DNA of 44,126 nucleotides from Candidatus Omnitrophota bacterium. GTDB taxonomy: Bacteria > Omnitrophota > Gorgyraeia > Zapsychrales > Fredricksoniimonadaceae. Below, in pieces: positions 7,893 to 17,485 of the stretch. The notes under the pieces were generated by a model. The model had not been told where the DNA came from. It saw only the letters and a program-made list of their open reading frames with translations, and made no database searches. Made by a program: the position numbers and the translations under genes. The number at the start of each line of letters is the position of its first letter. The first letter of the stretch is position 1. Location: contig JABDFL010000006.1 of assembly GCA_013286575.1 (NCBI GenBank), positions 793 to 44,918 of the forward strand. The letters are read 5' to 3'.

Positions 7893-9140
7893 CTACTTCT
7901 GCAGCTCCGCCATCAAAATGACCGACTCGGCGATGTCCTTCATGCTCCGGCAGGTATCCATGCTTTTTTTGTGGATCAGGCGGTATGCGGCTTCTTCGGT
8001 GAGATTATTCATCTTCATTAATATGCCCTTGGCCCGCTCAATGAGTTTACGGGTTTCCAGGGCTTCGCGGGCTTTAAGGGCTTCCTGCATCAGCTTGGTG
8101 TTCTCCACCGCCACCGCGGCCTGGTTGGCAACTATTTGCAGCACGCTGATTTCTTCATCATCAAAATGATGCGGCTGCTTGGTATAGACATTGATGACCC
8201 CGATGGCCTTATCTTTGACCACCATCGGCACAGCGACCATGGAAGTCAACCCTTCTTTAAGGGCCAGGTCGCGGTAGGCGTATTTCTCATCCTTGCTGAC
8301 ATCATAGACAACCGCGGGCTTTTTGGATTTGATAACGCTGCCGGTCAGGCTGTTCTCTACCTTAATATTAGGCTTTTGTTTATACTCCGCGCTTAAGGAT
8401 TGGGTGGCCTTGATAGAAAGTTCAACACCCTTTTCATCCAAAAGCATGATGGAACATATCTTGGAATTGAGCATTTCAGCCGTGACCACCACGATCAGGT
8501 CAAGGATTTCTTCCAAATAATCTTCGCTCGTAATCGAACGGCTGACCTTGATCAGAGAGTCAAACTGCAGGGCTTTTTTCTTTGTTTCCTCAAAAAGCCG
8601 GGCATGCTCAATGATGCCGCCGACCTGTTTGGCGATCATTTCAATCAGGTTCACTGTCTCCGTCGAATAATCCTGCTGGCTTTTATGCTGGACATTCACG
8701 ACCCCGATGGCTTTTCCCTTATATATGACCGGAACGGACAAAAAAGCCTCGTAACGGTCTTCGGGAAGAACATCAAAACTTTTAAAACGCGGGTCGCGGT
8801 AGGCGCGGGACTTGATGGCCACTGTCTTGTTCTCACGGGCCACCCAGCCGGTGATCCCCTCGCCGGTTTTCAAGACCACATTGCCCAGTTCTTTTTTATG
8901 CGCGGTCTTGGAGGCCATCAGCACGAGGTTTTGCTTGCTCTCATCAAAAAGATAGATAAAGACAGAATCCGCATCTGTCATTTCAGTCACAATTTTGACA
9001 ATCAACTGCAGGGTGAGATTTAAGTCGAGCTCAGATGAAGCAATATCAACGACATTGCGAAGGATCTGCAATTCCTGGTCCGCGGTCACGCTTAATTTTC
9101 TATTTTTTATTTTTTCAGCCATAAGGCAATAAGATACCAC
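7893..9140 (-). CDS. GAF-GAF-ANTAR transcription antitermination regulator
   Basis: Two GAF domains (e.g. GEGITGWVARENKTVAIKS; SLTGSVIKSKKPAVVYDV) and C-terminal ETRKLIERAKGILMKMNNLTEEAAYRLIHKKSMDTCRSMKDIAESVI (ANTAR); GTG start with GGGAGG RBS. Confidence 0.9.
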   Translation of the reverse strand: MVSYCLMAEKIKNRKLSVTADQELQILRNVVDIASSELDLNLTLQLIVKIVTEMTDADSVFIYLFDESKQNLVLMASKTAHKKELGNVVLKTGEGITGWVARENKTVAIKSRAYRDPRFKSFDVLPEDRYEAFLSVPVIYKGKAIGVVNVQHKSQQDYSTETVNLIEMIAKQVGGIIEHARLFEETKKKALQFDSLIKVSRSITSEDYLEEILDLIVVVTAEMLNSKICSIMLLDEKGVELSIKATQSLSAEYKQKPNIKVENSLTGSVIKSKKPAVVYDVSKDEKYAYRDLALKEGLTSMVAVPMVVKDKAIGVINVYTKQPHHFDDEEISVLQIVANQAAVAVENTKLMQEALKAREALETRKLIERAKGILMKMNNLTEEAAYRLIHKKSMDTCRSMKDIAESVILMAELQK

Positions 9141-9286
9141 ATGTGCCTCCCGCCCACAAGAACTTTGATGACAGAAGTTTATTCATCAAAAATGCAGTAT
9201 CCTCTTGACAATATTATGTTTATTTCTATGATTAGAGGATATAATACCTTCTTTAATAATAATTAAGGCAATCTTTTCTAAAAAGC

Positions 9287-9808
9287 ATGTCTCCTTTTTT
9301 CTTTTATCTTTTTGCGGCAATCCTGATTTTTGCAAGCCTTGCGGTCATCCTGGCACGAAATCCCCTGTATAATGTTTTGGCCCTAGTCGTCGCTATTTTT
9401 TCATTGTCCTGCCTCTTTGTGCTGCTTGAAGCATTCTTTGTCGGCATGATCCTTCTTTTGGTCTACGCGGGCGCGGTACTCGTTTTCTTCCTCTTTGTGG
9501 TCATGTGCCTGAACCTTAATACCGTTGTGCTCTCATCCCAACAGCAAACCCGTTTTCGCTGGTTGGGCAGCTTCGTGGGGCTGATGTTCCTGTTCTCTTT
9601 TGCTTTAGCCGCCAAAAGTTTTATCAGGGCCCATGCCATGGAGCCCTCTTCGATCCGCGGGACCATTGAGGTCATCGGCAAAATTCTTTTTACGGATTAT
9701 CTGCTGCCCTTTGAATTGACATCATTTCTTTTATTGATCGCGATCTTCGGGATTGTTTCGCTGGCCCAGGGCGCGTTAAGCACAGGAAAAGACTCGGAAA
9801 ACCTATGA
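9287..9808 (+). CDS. nuoJ: NADH-quinone oxidoreductase subunit J
   Basis: NPLYNVLALVVAIFSLSCLFVLLEAFFVGMILLLVYAGAVLVFFLFVVMCLNL. Confidence 0.93.
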   Translation: MSPFFFYLFAAILIFASLAVILARNPLYNVLALVVAIFSLSCLFVLLEAFFVGMILLLVYAGAVLVFFLFVVMCLNLNTVVLSSQQQTRFRWLGSFVGLMFLFSFALAAKSFIRAHAMEPSSIRGTIEVIGKILFTDYLLPFELTSFLLLIAIFGIVSLAQGALSTGKDSENL

Positions 9809-9844
9809 AAAGGCCCTATTGCTTAGTTTTGCAGTAGTCACATT

Positions 9845-10141
9845 ATGTTAGGACACTATCTAATTTTAAGCGGCATTATTTTTTCACTGGGGCTGATCGG
9901 TGTCATGACCAGCCGCAATGTGCTCAAGGTGCTTTTGTCACTGGAACTTCTTTTAGCAGCCTCCAACCTTTCTTTTGTGTCCTTTTCAAAATTTAACGGT
10001 GATTACGCGGGGCAATTGATCGTCTTTTTTGTGATCCTGGTGGCCGCGGCAGAAGTGGCCATCGGGCTTGCCATTATCGTCGTGATGTACCGCCGCCTGT
10101 CCACGATACAGGCTGATGAATTAAAAGAAATGAAATGGTAG
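9845..10141 (+). CDS. nuoK: NADH-quinone oxidoreductase subunit K
   Basis: LSLELLLAASNLSFVSFS...FFVILVAAAEVAIGLAIIV. Confidence 0.95.
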   Translation: MLGHYLILSGIIFSLGLIGVMTSRNVLKVLLSLELLLAASNLSFVSFSKFNGDYAGQLIVFFVILVAAAEVAIGLAIIVVMYRRLSTIQADELKEMKW

Positions 10142-10148
10142 TCCTTTT

Positions 10149-12062
10149 ATGATAAATGCTAACTTAGTCTGGATAGCTTTTTTCGCGCCGCTGGCGGCGT
10201 GTGTCCTTATTACGTTATTTTTCTTAAAATGCAAGACATCCAGCTCGCTGATTGCCATCGCCGGCATCCTAACTTCTTTTGTTTGCAGCTGTTTGGTCTT
10301 TACTCAAATATTCCAAACCAATCCTCCGGCAGAACTCCAGCAATCCTTAAGCTGGATCTCAATTGATTCCCTTACCATTAATTTCGGTTTCCTGATCAAC
10401 CCCCTGGCCATCATGATGCTCTTGATCGTCACCGGTGTCGGCAGCGCCATTTTTATCTATTCCAGAGGATACATGGATGAAGACCCCAGCGCCCCCAGGT
10501 TCTTCGCGTATTTAAGCCTTTTCGCCTTCTCCATGATAGGCATTGTCCTGTCCAATAATTTTATCCAGCTGTTCATCTTCTGGGAGTTGGTGGGGCTTTC
10601 TTCCTATCTCTTGATCGGTTTCTGGTATGCCAAGCCTTCTGCCGCGGACGCGGGGGTCAAGGCCTTCATGGTCAACCGTTTATCTGACTTCGGTTTCCTG
10701 TGCGGGATCATTTTGTTATGGAGCGTCTCTGATATCGGGAGCGGCCGCAGTTTTCAATTCACAAACTTAATGCCGGTGATTGCCCATATTGATCCTCACA
10801 TGCTTACCATCATCGGCCTGCTGCTTTTCTGCGGTGTTGTTGGAAAATCCGCCCAGGTCCCGCTGCACGTCTGGCTTATCGATGCCATGGAAGGCCCCAC
10901 ACCGGTCAGCGCTTTGATCCACGCAGCCACCATGGTGGCTGCCGGTATTTATCTTTTAGCCCGCACCTTCTTTATTTTTGAACCATCCACCACAGCGCTG
11001 ACGATCATCGCCTATACAGGGGCCATCACGTCCCTCATGGCCGCCATCCTGGCCGTCGCTGAGAATGATATCAAAAGGATACTGGCTTATTCGACGCTCA
11101 GTCAATTGGGTTTAATGGTCATGGCCTTGGGGCTGGGCGGCCCTATGCAGGGGATGTATCACCTGACAACCCACGCCTTTTTTAAAGCGCTTTTGTTCCT
11201 GGGTGCCGGTAGTGTGATTTACGCTCTTCATCATGAACAAAATATCTGGAACATGCAGGGGCTTTTAAAGAAAATGCCCGTCACCGGCATCACCTTTCTT
11301 ATCGGGACCCTGGCCCTTTGCGGTATTTTCCCTTTAAGCGGTTTTTGGAGCAAGGACGGGATTTTGGCCCTGGCTTATACAAACAACACCGTCCTTTATT
11401 TGATCGCCGCAACAGCCAGCGGTTTAACGGCCTTTTATATGGGACGGTTATTCTTTGTGGCTTTTTGGGGCGATGCCCCTGCCTCGCGTCATGGGGCGCA
11501 TAACCACGAAATTCATGAATCCCCGGCAGTGATGACGCTTCCCTTGATCGTCCTGGCTATTCTCTCGGCCATTGGCGGTTATATAGGAATACCTCATTAT
11601 CTGTTTCCGCAGGAAGCCCCTGAATCACTTAATATGCGGGTCGCCTTAATCTCTTCCGTTGTTGCCCTTTTAGGTTTGGGGTTTGCATACATGATCTACG
11701 GCAAACGCACGGCGAGCGATCCTTTGGTAACAAAGCTCGGGGTTTTCTATACTGTTTTACAAAATAAATTTTATTTTGACATTGTTTATGCCTGGTATGT
11801 TGATAATATCCAGCAAAATGTGGCCCTGGCCTTGTTCCGCATCGAAAACGGGATCATTGACCGCGCCATCATTGACGGCATTGCCAACCTGGCCCGTGTC
11901 GGCGGTAAAGCTTTCCGTTATTTGCAAAATGGCATTGTCCAGTCCTATGCCCTGGTTTTTGTTCTCGGTGCTGTCTTATTGTTCCTGTTTTTAATTAAGT
12001 CCTATACTTTAATTTTCGTTGTCGGCATTGTTCCGTTATTATTGTTCTTATTGTTGGCTTAA
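10149..12062 (+). CDS. nuoL: NADH-quinone oxidoreductase subunit L
   Basis: FWELVGLSSYLLIGFW, GKSAQVPLHVWLIDAMEGPTPVSALIHAATMVAAGIYLL. Confidence 0.95.
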   Translation: MINANLVWIAFFAPLAACVLITLFFLKCKTSSSLIAIAGILTSFVCSCLVFTQIFQTNPPAELQQSLSWISIDSLTINFGFLINPLAIMMLLIVTGVGSAIFIYSRGYMDEDPSAPRFFAYLSLFAFSMIGIVLSNNFIQLFIFWELVGLSSYLLIGFWYAKPSAADAGVKAFMVNRLSDFGFLCGIILLWSVSDIGSGRSFQFTNLMPVIAHIDPHMLTIIGLLLFCGVVGKSAQVPLHVWLIDAMEGPTPVSALIHAATMVAAGIYLLARTFFIFEPSTTALTIIAYTGAITSLMAAILAVAENDIKRILAYSTLSQLGLMVMALGLGGPMQGMYHLTTHAFFKALLFLGAGSVIYALHHEQNIWNMQGLLKKMPVTGITFLIGTLALCGIFPLSGFWSKDGILALAYTNNTVLYLIAATASGLTAFYMGRLFFVAFWGDAPASRHGAHNHEIHESPAVMTLPLIVLAILSAIGGYIGIPHYLFPQEAPESLNMRVALISSVVALLGLGFAYMIYGKRTASDPLVTKLGVFYTVLQNKFYFDIVYAWYVDNIQQNVALALFRIENGIIDRAIIDGIANLARVGGKAFRYLQNGIVQSYALVFVLGAVLLFLFLIKSYTLIFVVGIVPLLLFLLLA

Positions 12063-12066
12063 ATTT

Positions 12067-13542
12067 ATGTTCACTCCCAATCTTTCTTGGATCCTTTTGT
12101 TGCCTCTGGTGGGTTTGGCCTTTGTTTGCATGCTGCCTGCTGACAAAACCAGCCTTATCCGTCGGATTTCAATTATATCCGTGCTTGTGCCCTTTATCCT
12201 GTCAGTCTGGGTTTACGTGGCTTATGACCATGTGGCCGGCGGTTTTCAATTCGTCCAGAACGTTCCCTGGGTCGTGCCTTTTGGGATTTCCTATCATCTG
12301 GGCGTTGACGGCATAAACTCCCTGATGCTGCTGCTTTTGGGGGCTGTCTCTCTGGCCGCTGTTTTGGTGTCCGTCTCCATCAAGGAACGCATCAAAGAAT
12401 ATTATGTCTTGCTGCTCATCACGGTCATCGGCACCTATGGCGCTTTTCTGTCCCTTGATATTTTCTTTTTCTACTTCTTCCATGAAGTGGCCGCAGTCCC
12501 TGTCTTTTTGATGATCGCCATCTGGGGATCTGAACGCCGGGAATTCGCTGCCATGAAACTGACCTTGTTCTTAGTGGCTGGCGCGTCACTCGCCCTGATC
12601 GGATTATTGGCCTTATATTTAAGTACCGGCCTTCAAACCTTTGATTTGGTGCAAATCCAGCAGCAGCTGGCAAACCATCCCCTGCCCTTAGACGTGCAGA
12701 ATTGGGTTTTCCTTCTGATCGTCGTGGGGTTTGGTATCACTCTTACCCTCTGGCCGTTTTATACCTGGGCACCGGTGGGTTATGCCGAGGCCCCCACCGC
12801 CATCAGCATGCTGCATGCCGGTGTTCTCAAAAAAATGGGCGCTTATGCCATTATCCGTTTTGCCATCCAGCTGATGCCGCAGGCAGCCCACACCTGGATG
12901 CCCATCATCGCGGCCTTGGCCATTATGAATATCGTCTACTGCGGCCTTGTGGCGCTGACACAGCGTGATTTGAAATATATTTTGGGATATTCCAGCTGCT
13001 CTCACATGGGATATATCCTGCTTGGCCTCGCCTGTTTTAATACAATCGGGCTTAACGGGGTGGTGTATTTGATGTTCGCCCACGGCATCATGGCAGCCCT
13101 GGCCTTTGCCTTGACAGGTTTCGTTGCTGACCAAACCAAGACCCGTAATTTGAATGAACTGGGCGGCCTCCTTAAATGCATGCCTTTTATCGGTACTTGT
13201 TTTATGATGGCGGCCTTTGCTTCAGCCGGTGTCCCGGGATTTGCCAACTTTGTCGCTGAAGTCCTGGTCCTTCTGGGGGCCTGGGACCAATACCGCTGGC
13301 TGACAGTCCTGGCCATCTTTGGCCTTGTGATAACAGCTATTTATTTGCTAAAGGCCATCCGCCTTGGTTTTCAAGGCCCCCTGGGCCCGCGTTTCGCAGG
13401 TCTCACGGACGCCCGGACAATGGCAGCGAAATTCCCTTACATACTATTATTGGCCTTATTAATCCTCGTCGGATGCTTGCCGTCAGTCATTTTGACGCAT
13501 ATCGGCTCAAGCACAGCGGCGATTGTAGAAAGTATACGTTAA
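12067..13542 (+). CDS. nuoM: NADH-quinone oxidoreductase subunit M
   Basis: MFTPNLSWILLLPLVG...YHLGVDGINSLMLLL, PVGYAEAPTAISMLHAGVLKKMGAYAIIR; start chosen just after nuoL stop. Confidence 0.93.
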   Translation: MFTPNLSWILLLPLVGLAFVCMLPADKTSLIRRISIISVLVPFILSVWVYVAYDHVAGGFQFVQNVPWVVPFGISYHLGVDGINSLMLLLLGAVSLAAVLVSVSIKERIKEYYVLLLITVIGTYGAFLSLDIFFFYFFHEVAAVPVFLMIAIWGSERREFAAMKLTLFLVAGASLALIGLLALYLSTGLQTFDLVQIQQQLANHPLPLDVQNWVFLLIVVGFGITLTLWPFYTWAPVGYAEAPTAISMLHAGVLKKMGAYAIIRFAIQLMPQAAHTWMPIIAALAIMNIVYCGLVALTQRDLKYILGYSSCSHMGYILLGLACFNTIGLNGVVYLMFAHGIMAALAFALTGFVADQTKTRNLNELGGLLKCMPFIGTCFMMAAFASAGVPGFANFVAEVLVLLGAWDQYRWLTVLAIFGLVITAIYLLKAIRLGFQGPLGPRFAGLTDARTMAAKFPYILLLALLILVGCLPSVILTHIGSSTAAIVESIR

Positions 13543-13546
13543 AGAT

Positions 13547-14995
13547 ATGTTCCCTGTCATCAATTGGAGTTTGGTTTCCTTAGAAGTGCTCATGTCCATC
13601 ATCCTGGTATTATTGGTGGCCGTGGATATTGCGCTGCCTAAAAATACCGATAAAGACTGGATCGGCATCTTTAGTTTTATTGGCCTCGCAGGCCTCATTA
13701 TTTTCTGGCTCACTCAAGGGAGCCTTAACGGCGTGACATTCAGCGGCATGTACGTCATGGATTCCCTGGCCTGGTTCTTCAAGGGCTTTTTCCTGGTCGC
13801 CATGGTCTTTGTTTTTGCCATGACCCAGGAATTCTTTAAATCATTGGGTGAGCGGCGCAATGAATTTTATTTGTTATTGTGGCTGGCCTTGATCGGCATG
13901 TGCCTTATCGCATCGAGCGCGGATTTTCTCCTGATGTTCATTGCCATTGAAATCCTGACCATTTCCCTCTATGTCATGACGGCCTATCTTAAAAGCGACC
14001 GGCTTTCGATCGAAGCGGGGATGAAATATTTAATTTTGGGCGCCCTGGCTTCCGGCTTCTTTCTCTACGGCATCAGCTTCCTTTATGGCGCCGCACACTC
14101 AACGCACTTTGATGTGATCCAAAGCTATTGCCAAACCCACGGCATAACGCCGATAACGGTCTTTGCGACGGTCCTTATCTTTGCGGCGGTTGGTTTTAAA
14201 ATTGCGGCAGTGCCTTTTCACATGTGGGTGGCTGATGTTTACCAGGGCGCTCCCACACCGGTCACCGCCCTTTTGTCCGTCGGGTCCAAAGCCGCGGGGT
14301 TTATTGTCCTCATCCGCCTTTTCTTCGGGGTCTTTGGCGCCTGGCATGTGGAGTGGAGTTTGGTGCTGGCCGTGCTTTCAGCCATCACCATGACCTACGG
14401 CAATCTGGTGGCGATGTGTCAAACCAATATCAAACGCCTGCTTGGTTATTCAAGCATCAGCCACGCGGGTTATCTGTTAATGGGTGCCGCGGCAGGCACG
14501 GCGCTTGGGGCTGCAGGGATCAATTTCTATCTCTTAGGATACCTGTTTACCAATCTCGCGGCGTTTTTAGTCATCATCGTGTTTTCCATCGCGGCTAAAA
14601 GCGACGAGATCGCGGATTATGCCGGCTTGTCTCAACGCTCAAGCCTTTTGGCCTGCGCCATGCTCTTGGCCCTGGTGTCCCTGGCCGGCATGCCGCCTTT
14701 GGCAGGGTTCTTCGGGAAATTTACCTTGCTGATGGCTGTTATCAAAAGCGGTTATGTATGGCTGGCCTTGATTGCCGGAGTTAATATTGTCATCTCAACG
14801 TATTATTATCTGGTGGTCGCCAAACGGATCTTTGTAGAGAAACCCCACAGCACCACCCCTGTTGCGATATCCGCCGGCATGCAATTGCTCCTGGTCCTTG
14901 CCATCGTCGGCATCGTTGTTGTCGGGACCTTCCAGGGCCCATTCCTTGACGCTGCCATGGCTGCTGTCAATGGCATGTACCTGGCCCATCCATGA
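13547..14995 (+). CDS. nuoN: NADH-quinone oxidoreductase subunit N
   Basis: GFKIAAVPFHMWVADVYQGAPTPVTALLSVGSKAAGF; LLGYSSISHAGYLLMG. Confidence 0.95.
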   Translation: MFPVINWSLVSLEVLMSIILVLLVAVDIALPKNTDKDWIGIFSFIGLAGLIIFWLTQGSLNGVTFSGMYVMDSLAWFFKGFFLVAMVFVFAMTQEFFKSLGERRNEFYLLLWLALIGMCLIASSADFLLMFIAIEILTISLYVMTAYLKSDRLSIEAGMKYLILGALASGFFLYGISFLYGAAHSTHFDVIQSYCQTHGITPITVFATVLIFAAVGFKIAAVPFHMWVADVYQGAPTPVTALLSVGSKAAGFIVLIRLFFGVFGAWHVEWSLVLAVLSAITMTYGNLVAMCQTNIKRLLGYSSISHAGYLLMGAAAGTALGAAGINFYLLGYLFTNLAAFLVIIVFSIAAKSDEIADYAGLSQRSSLLACAMLLALVSLAGMPPLAGFFGKFTLLMAVIKSGYVWLALIAGVNIVISTYYYLVVAKRIFVEKPHSTTPVAISAGMQLLLVLAIVGIVVVGTFQGPFLDAAMAAVNGMYLAHP

Positions 14996-15753
14996 TCGCC
15001 GTCTGCCTGACGGTCCTTCTTTTATTACTGCCTGTATCCGGCGTATCAGCCATCCAGCAAACGAGTATTACGGGATTAGGGGAAACTAAAAAAGTCCGCG
15101 CCGAATTGATCCTGCCTGACGGAAAAGGGCCGTTCCCTGCGGTCCTGGTATTGCATACCAGCGGTGGCGTTAAAAAATATGATGTGGCTTATGCCCAGCG
15201 CCTCGCCAAAGAAGGATATGCCTGCCTTGTCCCTTATTATTTTGATGCCTATCACCTTTCTTATGGGACGCGCAATTGGGCGACAACCGACTACGCAGAA
15301 GAAATCCTGTCGGATTTCACGGCAGAGATCCAATATTTAAAAGGCCTGCCTAAAATAAAAAAAGACAAGATCGGGGCAGTCGGCTTTTCCATGGGCGGAT
15401 ACTGGGCCTTGATTTTGGCAGGGATGAAAAAAGTGCAGGCTGGCGTGTCCTATTACGGGGCCTTGACCGGAGGCGGAGCAGATTCTGAACTAAGATACCG
15501 TTTTAAAGATGTTTTTACCAAACACAGCAGCCCGGTGCTGGTCCTTCACGGTGAAGATGATATCACTGTCGATGTCAAGTATGCCCGGCAACTGGCAGAT
15601 ATGCTTAAAAGTAAATTCTGCATCTACGAATTACACACCTACCCCTACGCCGGCCATCGTTTTGATCGCGGAGTGACTCTACACGCACCTGCGGCCCGCG
15701 ACAGTTGGAACAGGACCCTTACTTTTCTTAGGAAATATCTGCGGGCAACCTAG
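14992..15753 (+). CDS. Secreted dienelactone hydrolase family alpha/beta hydrolase
   Basis: N-terminal signal peptide; VLVLHTSGGVKKYD, IGAVGFSMGGYWA, VLVLHGEDDITV, GHRFD; start overlaps nuoN stop (ATGA). Confidence 0.88.
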   Translation: MIAVCLTVLLLLLPVSGVSAIQQTSITGLGETKKVRAELILPDGKGPFPAVLVLHTSGGVKKYDVAYAQRLAKEGYACLVPYYFDAYHLSYGTRNWATTDYAEEILSDFTAEIQYLKGLPKIKKDKIGAVGFSMGGYWALILAGMKKVQAGVSYYGALTGGGADSELRYRFKDVFTKHSSPVLVLHGEDDITVDVKYARQLADMLKSKFCIYELHTYPYAGHRFDRGVTLHAPAARDSWNRTLTFLRKYLRAT

Positions 15754-16262
15754 AAATCCAGGCCGCCGATAAAATCTTTCTTGCCGATATCAAGGCCATT
15801 ATGCCGCAGGATGGCATAAGTCGTCGTGATGTGGAAATATAAATTAGGTAGGACAAAATTCAGCAGGTAGGGTTGCCCCGAGAAGGTCGTGTCCTGGCCT
15901 CTGAGCTTCAAGGTGACCTTGCGTTCTTCACTGCCGTCGATCTGCTTGGCATTGAACGTCTTTAAAAACTCAATGGTCTTGGCAATACGTGCCTGCAATT
16001 CGGGGAAGGTCTTTTCAGTATCAGGGTAACTTGGCACTTCAACGCCGGCCAGCCGCGCGGCACAGCCTTTGACGCCATCCGTGGCAATTTGCACCTGGCG
16101 CGACAAGGGAAACATATCCGGGGCGAGGCGGGCATTAATAAAAACTTCCGGCTCTATTTTCTTGGCCAGCGCATGCTCTTCTGCTTTCTTGAGGATCGCT
16201 GATAAATTATTCAGTTGTCTGATAAAAACAGGTACGGAAATCTGATACATTGATAGCGGCAT
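15750..16262 (-). CDS. DUF1993 family protein
   Basis: NLSAILKKAEEHA...LAPDMFPLSRQVQIATDGVKGCAARLAGVEVPSYPDTEKTF; FHITTTYAILRHNGLDIGKKDFIG. Confidence 0.85.
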   Translation of the reverse strand: MPLSMYQISVPVFIRQLNNLSAILKKAEEHALAKKIEPEVFINARLAPDMFPLSRQVQIATDGVKGCAARLAGVEVPSYPDTEKTFPELQARIAKTIEFLKTFNAKQIDGSEERKVTLKLRGQDTTFSGQPYLLNFVLPNLYFHITTTYAILRHNGLDIGKKDFIGGLDF

Positions 16263-16282
16263 AGTTCATCTCCCTGCAGATA

Positions 16283-16408
16283 TTATTTAAAATGGGCGTG
16301 AATGAACGTGGAGGCCAGGAGAACCAAAGCCCCTCCCCCTACAACCATCCCAATGGATGCTGCGAGCATTCCAAACCCGTTTAATAAATCTTTAGTTTTC
16401 TTTTTCAT
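16283..16408 (-). CDS. Putative 41-aa single-TM small protein (not in ORF track)
   Basis: Translated by hand: MKKKTKDLLNGFGMLAASIGMVVGGGALVLLASTFIHAHFK*. Confidence 0.45.
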   Translation of the reverse strand: MKKKTKDLLNGFGMLAASIGMVVGGGALVLLASTFIHAHFK

Positions 16409-16465
16409 AGAGCATATGTTATCACAAAAAATAGTGCCCGGCACTAATTATTAAACAACGCCCCC

Positions 16466-16900
16466 TTATTCTTTATTCCCTGATAATTTTGAATCAACGG
16501 AACAGCAGCCGGCGCCTACGATCAACAGGAAGATCAGGCTCACCAGCATGGTGAAATCCAGGCGGGATTCATGCACAGCGGGCCAAAAGCCTTTGTTGAG
16601 AAACATCGGGACCTTGGTTGATATGATGGCCACCGTAATATTGATGATCATGGGTATGGTGGAAATCCGCGTGAATAAACCGATCATTAAAAGGGCGCCG
16701 AAAATAATTTCAGACCCTCCGGAAAGATTCACCATCAGATGGGGCATCGGCAGGCCTATTTTGATAAAACGCCCTATCCCCAAGGTGTCCGGAAAAAGGA
16801 ATTTCTGGATACCTTCCACAAAAAAAACATATCCCACAATGAAACGGATAAGAACCGCTGCCGGCACTGATGACTGCAAATCCATAATTTTATTGATCAT
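16466..16900 (-). CDS. DoxX family membrane protein
   Basis: RFIVGYVFFVEGIQKFLFP...SGGSEIIFGALLMIGLFTRISTIPMIINI. Confidence 0.85.
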   Translation of the reverse strand: MINKIMDLQSSVPAAVLIRFIVGYVFFVEGIQKFLFPDTLGIGRFIKIGLPMPHLMVNLSGGSEIIFGALLMIGLFTRISTIPMIINITVAIISTKVPMFLNKGFWPAVHESRLDFTMLVSLIFLLIVGAGCCSVDSKLSGNKE

Positions 16901-16930
16901 ATTATTTTCTCCTGTCTTATTTAAACGGTT

Positions 16931-17410
16931 TTATAATTTTTGTGCGGCTTCTTTAATATCTTCGCTTAGGTCTTCCAATTCCTCACGGCCGTCATTGCCA
17001 TAATTCTTAAGGGTTTCAACTTCCCGCATCGCGGCTTGAATGTAGGCCTCACCCAAATATTCGTGCGCTTCAGGAAATCTTGGCCGTAATTCCAGGGCTT
17101 TTTTATAATTGGCTATGGACTCATCGATCAAACCGATTTTCCTTTGGGCGTGGGCCAACATATTAAGGATATCCGGATTATCCGGATCCGCACTTAGGGC
17201 CTGTTCAAAAAGCGACAACGCCTTTTGAAAATCATTATTATTGTTGGCCTCAACCCCTTGGTCGTACAGCGATGCCACGGCCTTGTTTTGCGGCTGGTCA
17301 TTCCTTGCCATATCGGCCGGGCTTGTTTCGCTCGCGTAGGAAACATGACGCGGTACGATAAAACAAATTGCTGCTAACATCAAAACGGCAACCATTCGTT
17401 TCATTCTCAC
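16931..17410 (-). CDS. Exported TPR-repeat protein
   Basis: Signal peptide; ALSLFEQALSADPDNPDILNMLAHAQRKIGLIDESIANYKKALELRPRFPEAHEYLGEAYI. Confidence 0.85.
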   Translation of the reverse strand: MRMKRMVAVLMLAAICFIVPRHVSYASETSPADMARNDQPQNKAVASLYDQGVEANNNNDFQKALSLFEQALSADPDNPDILNMLAHAQRKIGLIDESIANYKKALELRPRFPEAHEYLGEAYIQAAMREVETLKNYGNDGREELEDLSEDIKEAAQKL

Positions 17411-17485
17411 CTCCGCATAGATGGTATTTAACTGACTTCTGGTTGTAGTATATCCGCAGATAATGACCGGAAGATGACCGCAAGA

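Noticed and set aside
7545-7900. Known nitrogen riboswitches (glnA RNA, downstream-peptide) in the leaders
   Set aside because: I could not match their conserved cores; the ANTAR hairpin-terminator arrangement fits better.
8400-9023. 207-aa + strand ORF inside the GAF-ANTAR gene
   Set aside because: Antisense to a gene with clear GAF and ANTAR motifs; composition looks like complement-strand translation and there is no RBS or conserved motif.
9205-9245. TTGACA...TATAAT as the nuoJ promoter
   Set aside because: The two boxes are 29 bp apart, too far for one sigma-70 promoter, so no promoter feature is claimed.
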